A DNA stretch of 64,000 nucleotides from Cytobacillus sp. IB215665. Its GTDB lineage: Bacteria; Bacillota; Bacilli; Bacillales; SM2101. Below the pieces are notes generated by a model that was not told the DNA's origin, searched no databases, and was given only the letters and a program-made list of their open reading frames with translations. Below are positions 62,386-64,000 of the stretch, in pieces. The DNA lies in assembly GCF_033963835.1 (NCBI RefSeq), contig NZ_JAXBME010000012.1, positions 1 to 64,000 on the forward strand, read 5' to 3'. The translations under genes were made by a program, and so were the position numbers. The stretch's first letter is position 1; every line of letters begins with the position of its first letter.

Positions 62386-63534
62386 TTAATAGTTTAAAAC
62401 AAAATTCTCTATACGATTTAAACCCTCCGTTAAAGTTTCCATAGAATACGCGTACGATAGTCGAATATAGTCTTCTCCATAAGAGGAGAAAGCACTTCCA
62501 GGAACGACGGCTACCCTTGCTTCCGTAACTAATTTTATTGCAAACTCATAGGATGTTAACTGGAATTGTTTAATAGACGGAAATATATAAAATGCACCAG
62601 TAGGTTTAGTAACTGGAAGCCCAATTTTTTCTAGTCGACTTTCGACATATTCCAATCTTTGTCGATATGTATCTTTCATTGGAATAGCATCATTTTTCCC
62701 ATTAGTGAGTGCTTCATAAGCAGCTTTCTGGGAAATAGAGGATGCGCAAGAAACATTATATTGATGGACTTTTAATATATGTTTAACTAGGTAAGACGGT
62801 GCAAATAAAAAACCAATACGCCACCCGGTCATTGAGTGAGATTTACTTAGCCCGTTAATGACTATCGTTTTATTTGGTAAATAGCTTGCAATTGAATGAT
62901 GTCTTCCTGTGAACACGAGTTCACTATAAATTTCATCTGATAGAACAAAAATATTTTTATCTTTTAATAATGCCGCAATTTCCTCCAACTCATCAGGTGT
63001 GAGGGTAACTCCAGTTGGATTTGAAGGGTAAGGTAATACAATACAACGTGTTTTCTCAGTAATATGTTCTTCGATCGATTTTGCCGTCAGTTTAAAATCA
63101 CTCATCGTCGTATCAACATGAATAGCCTTTGCACCACAAAGTTTTATGATTGGTTCGTAACCTGGATAAACTGGACCAGGAAGTATAACCTCTGTACCTT
63201 CTTCTAAAATTGTTCTAAAAGCGATATCTATTGCCTGACTTGCACCTATCGTGACAATGACTTCATTTTCTGGATCATATTGCAAACGGTATTTCTCCAA
63301 TACAAAAGTTGATGCTGCTCTTCGTAATGCTAGGTCACCTGCATTAGGAGTGTATGTAGTATAGTTTTTTGTTATAGATTCAATACCTGCATCTTTAATA
63401 TGGTTAGGTGTATGAAAATCAGGTTGGCCGATTGTTAAAGATATAACGTCTTCAAAATCTGCAACAAAGTTAAAAAATTTTCGAATGCCAGATATCTCAA
63501 TGTTTTTTACACGTGAATTAATAAGGTGTTCCAT
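62386..63534 (-). CDS. patA: Aminotransferase A (PatA)
   Basis: The 382-residue fold-type I PLP aminotransferase matches B. subtilis PatA closely: MEHLINSRVKNIEISGIRKF, LPYPSNPTGVTLTPDEL and the PLP Lys231 in INGLSKSHSMTGWRIGFLFA. In B. subtilis PatA acts on N-acetyl-L,L-diaminopimelate or aromatic/other amino acids; the exact role here is inferred. The start is ATG 63534; GGAAGG lies 12 bases upstream and the frame's earlier ATG sits on it. Confidence 0.93.
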   Translation of the reverse strand: MEHLINSRVKNIEISGIRKFFNFVADFEDVISLTIGQPDFHTPNHIKDAGIESITKNYTTYTPNAGDLALRRAASTFVLEKYRLQYDPENEVIVTIGASQAIDIAFRTILEEGTEVILPGPVYPGYEPIIKLCGAKAIHVDTTMSDFKLTAKSIEEHITEKTRCIVLPYPSNPTGVTLTPDELEEIAALLKDKNIFVLSDEIYSELVFTGRHHSIASYLPNKTIVINGLSKSHSMTGWRIGFLFAPSYLVKHILKVHQYNVSCASSISQKAAYEALTNGKNDAIPMKDTYRQRLEYVESRLEKIGLPVTKPTGAFYIFPSIKQFQLTSYEFAIKLVTEARVAVVPGSAFSSYGEDYIRLSYAYSMETLTEGLNRIENFVLNY

Positions 63535-63721
63535 GTTAACGTACATCCTTCCGAAAAAAATTTAAAGGTTGTCTCATATAAAAAGATTAAGATTAGTATA
63601 TAAATAATGACTGCATTTGTCCAAAAAAGATGAAATCATTCGAAAGAAATGATTTAAAAAACGCCGAATTTTTACAAGTTTCTCTAAAATACTGTGATAA
63701 AGTAATAGAACATTTTATAGA

Positions 63722-63818
63722 AAGGCTTCTTTCGTACCTTTGTTATTGTCACTGCATTTAAAACTGCGATAAGAGGTTTTATGCAACAGTCATCACGTTA
63801 ACGACGAATTCAAGCCTT
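63722..63818 (+). repeat. Dispersed MITE-like repeat, copy 19 (internal deletion)
   Basis: AAGGCTTCTTTCGTACCTTT, TGTTATTGTCAC and the right part GCAACAGTCATCACGTTAAC with TTCAAGCCTTA match both ends, but the GAAGAAAAGATGCCAC core is lost. This shows that a form of about 97 bp with both ends exists. Confidence 0.7.
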
Positions 63819-63841
63819 AGTAAAAAAGGGAGGAAGAAAAC

Positions 63842-64000
63842 ATGGAGTATGAACTTAGTTGTAAAGGGAGTGCCTTACCTTGTGAAGTGACAATTGACGA
63901 AGACAATGGGAGGTATATGATTCGTAAAGCGGATTCTAGTGGTGAAATTTTTAATAGTCCAGTGGAGCTAGTTAGGTGGATTGTTGAGAATTGGCATCCT
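63842..64000 (+). CDS. Unknown protein, 5' part only
   Basis: A frame starting MEYELSCKGSALPCEVTIDE runs open to the window edge (53 codons). GGGAGGAAGAAAAC precedes its ATG at a good distance. It is hydrophilic, with two Cys in its first 15 residues. I cannot assign a family from this part. A copy of the dispersed repeat ends about 20 bp before it. Confidence 0.6.
   Translation, partial: MEYELSCKGSALPCEVTIDEDNGRYMIRKADSSGEIFNSPVELVRWIVENWHP

Overview
The window is a chromosomal segment of an AT-rich, spore-forming Firmicute of the family Bacillaceae. Spore-former markers include a RacA-like chromosome anchor, D-alanine aminotransferase, two YjcZ-type miniproteins, small spore-like proteins, a BpsA/BpsB pair and a PAS histidine kinase of the sporulation-kinase type. 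Many genes have clear Bacillus subtilis counterparts (ywrD with the chromate-transporter pair, bpsA-ypbQ, ycgR-ycgQ, racA, glcT-ptsGHI, hutP-hutH, ykwC, patA). No rRNA, tRNA, transposase, prophage block or CRISPR array was seen. I cannot name the species.

Layout. 0-8 kb: a YbjQ protein, an unknown membrane protein, a secreted protein coupled to a 52-residue ORF, a class III-like aspartokinase, a chemoreceptor and the DUF1659/DUF2922/YvrJ trio. 8-14 kb: a YwrD gamma-glutamyltransferase-like protein with two half-size chromate transporters, the type III polyketide synthase pair and a histidine phosphatase. 14-20 kb: a zinc locus (ZnuA lipoprotein under a Zur box, then YcgR/YcgQ) and an ECF sigma factor with a membrane partner. 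20-32 kb: aldehyde dehydrogenase with DUF779, an ABC transporter, a Nudix protein, a secreted GH30 glycosidase with a CcpA cre site, YjcZ miniproteins, dat and a histidine kinase. 32-42 kb: a LysM-NlpC/P60 hydrolase, a P-loop kinase, racA, a HAD phosphatase, a lipoprotein, then glcT and ptsGHI with the ribonucleic antiterminator site. 42-47 kb: hutP-hutH with an HutP-type terminator but no other hut genes, ykwC and small genes. 48-59.6 kb: a trans-4-hydroxy-L-proline catabolic region. 60-64 kb: a GH25-SLH muramidase, a thioesterase, a membrane protein, patA and the start of an unknown gene.

The hydroxyproline region holds a complete predicted route to 2-oxoglutarate: 2-epimerase, multi-subunit D-hydroxyproline dehydrogenase (two FAD subunits, a 2Fe-2S subunit and a BFD-like subunit), pyrroline-hydroxycarboxylate deaminase and 2-oxoglutarate semialdehyde dehydrogenase. 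A sigma-54 activator sits in the middle. Three -24/-12 promoters with exact GG-N10-GC spacing precede its three transcription units. A second proline-racemase-like protein at the end has Tyr and Ser where the two catalytic Cys should be.

The most striking non-genic structure is a dispersed intergenic repeat of about 100-165 bp with related inverted ends (AAGGCTCTTTTCGTA... and ...TACGAAAACAGCCTT). I find about 20 copies or fragments, in both orientations, some in tandem pairs or triplets. It looks like a non-autonomous MITE-like or REP-like family.
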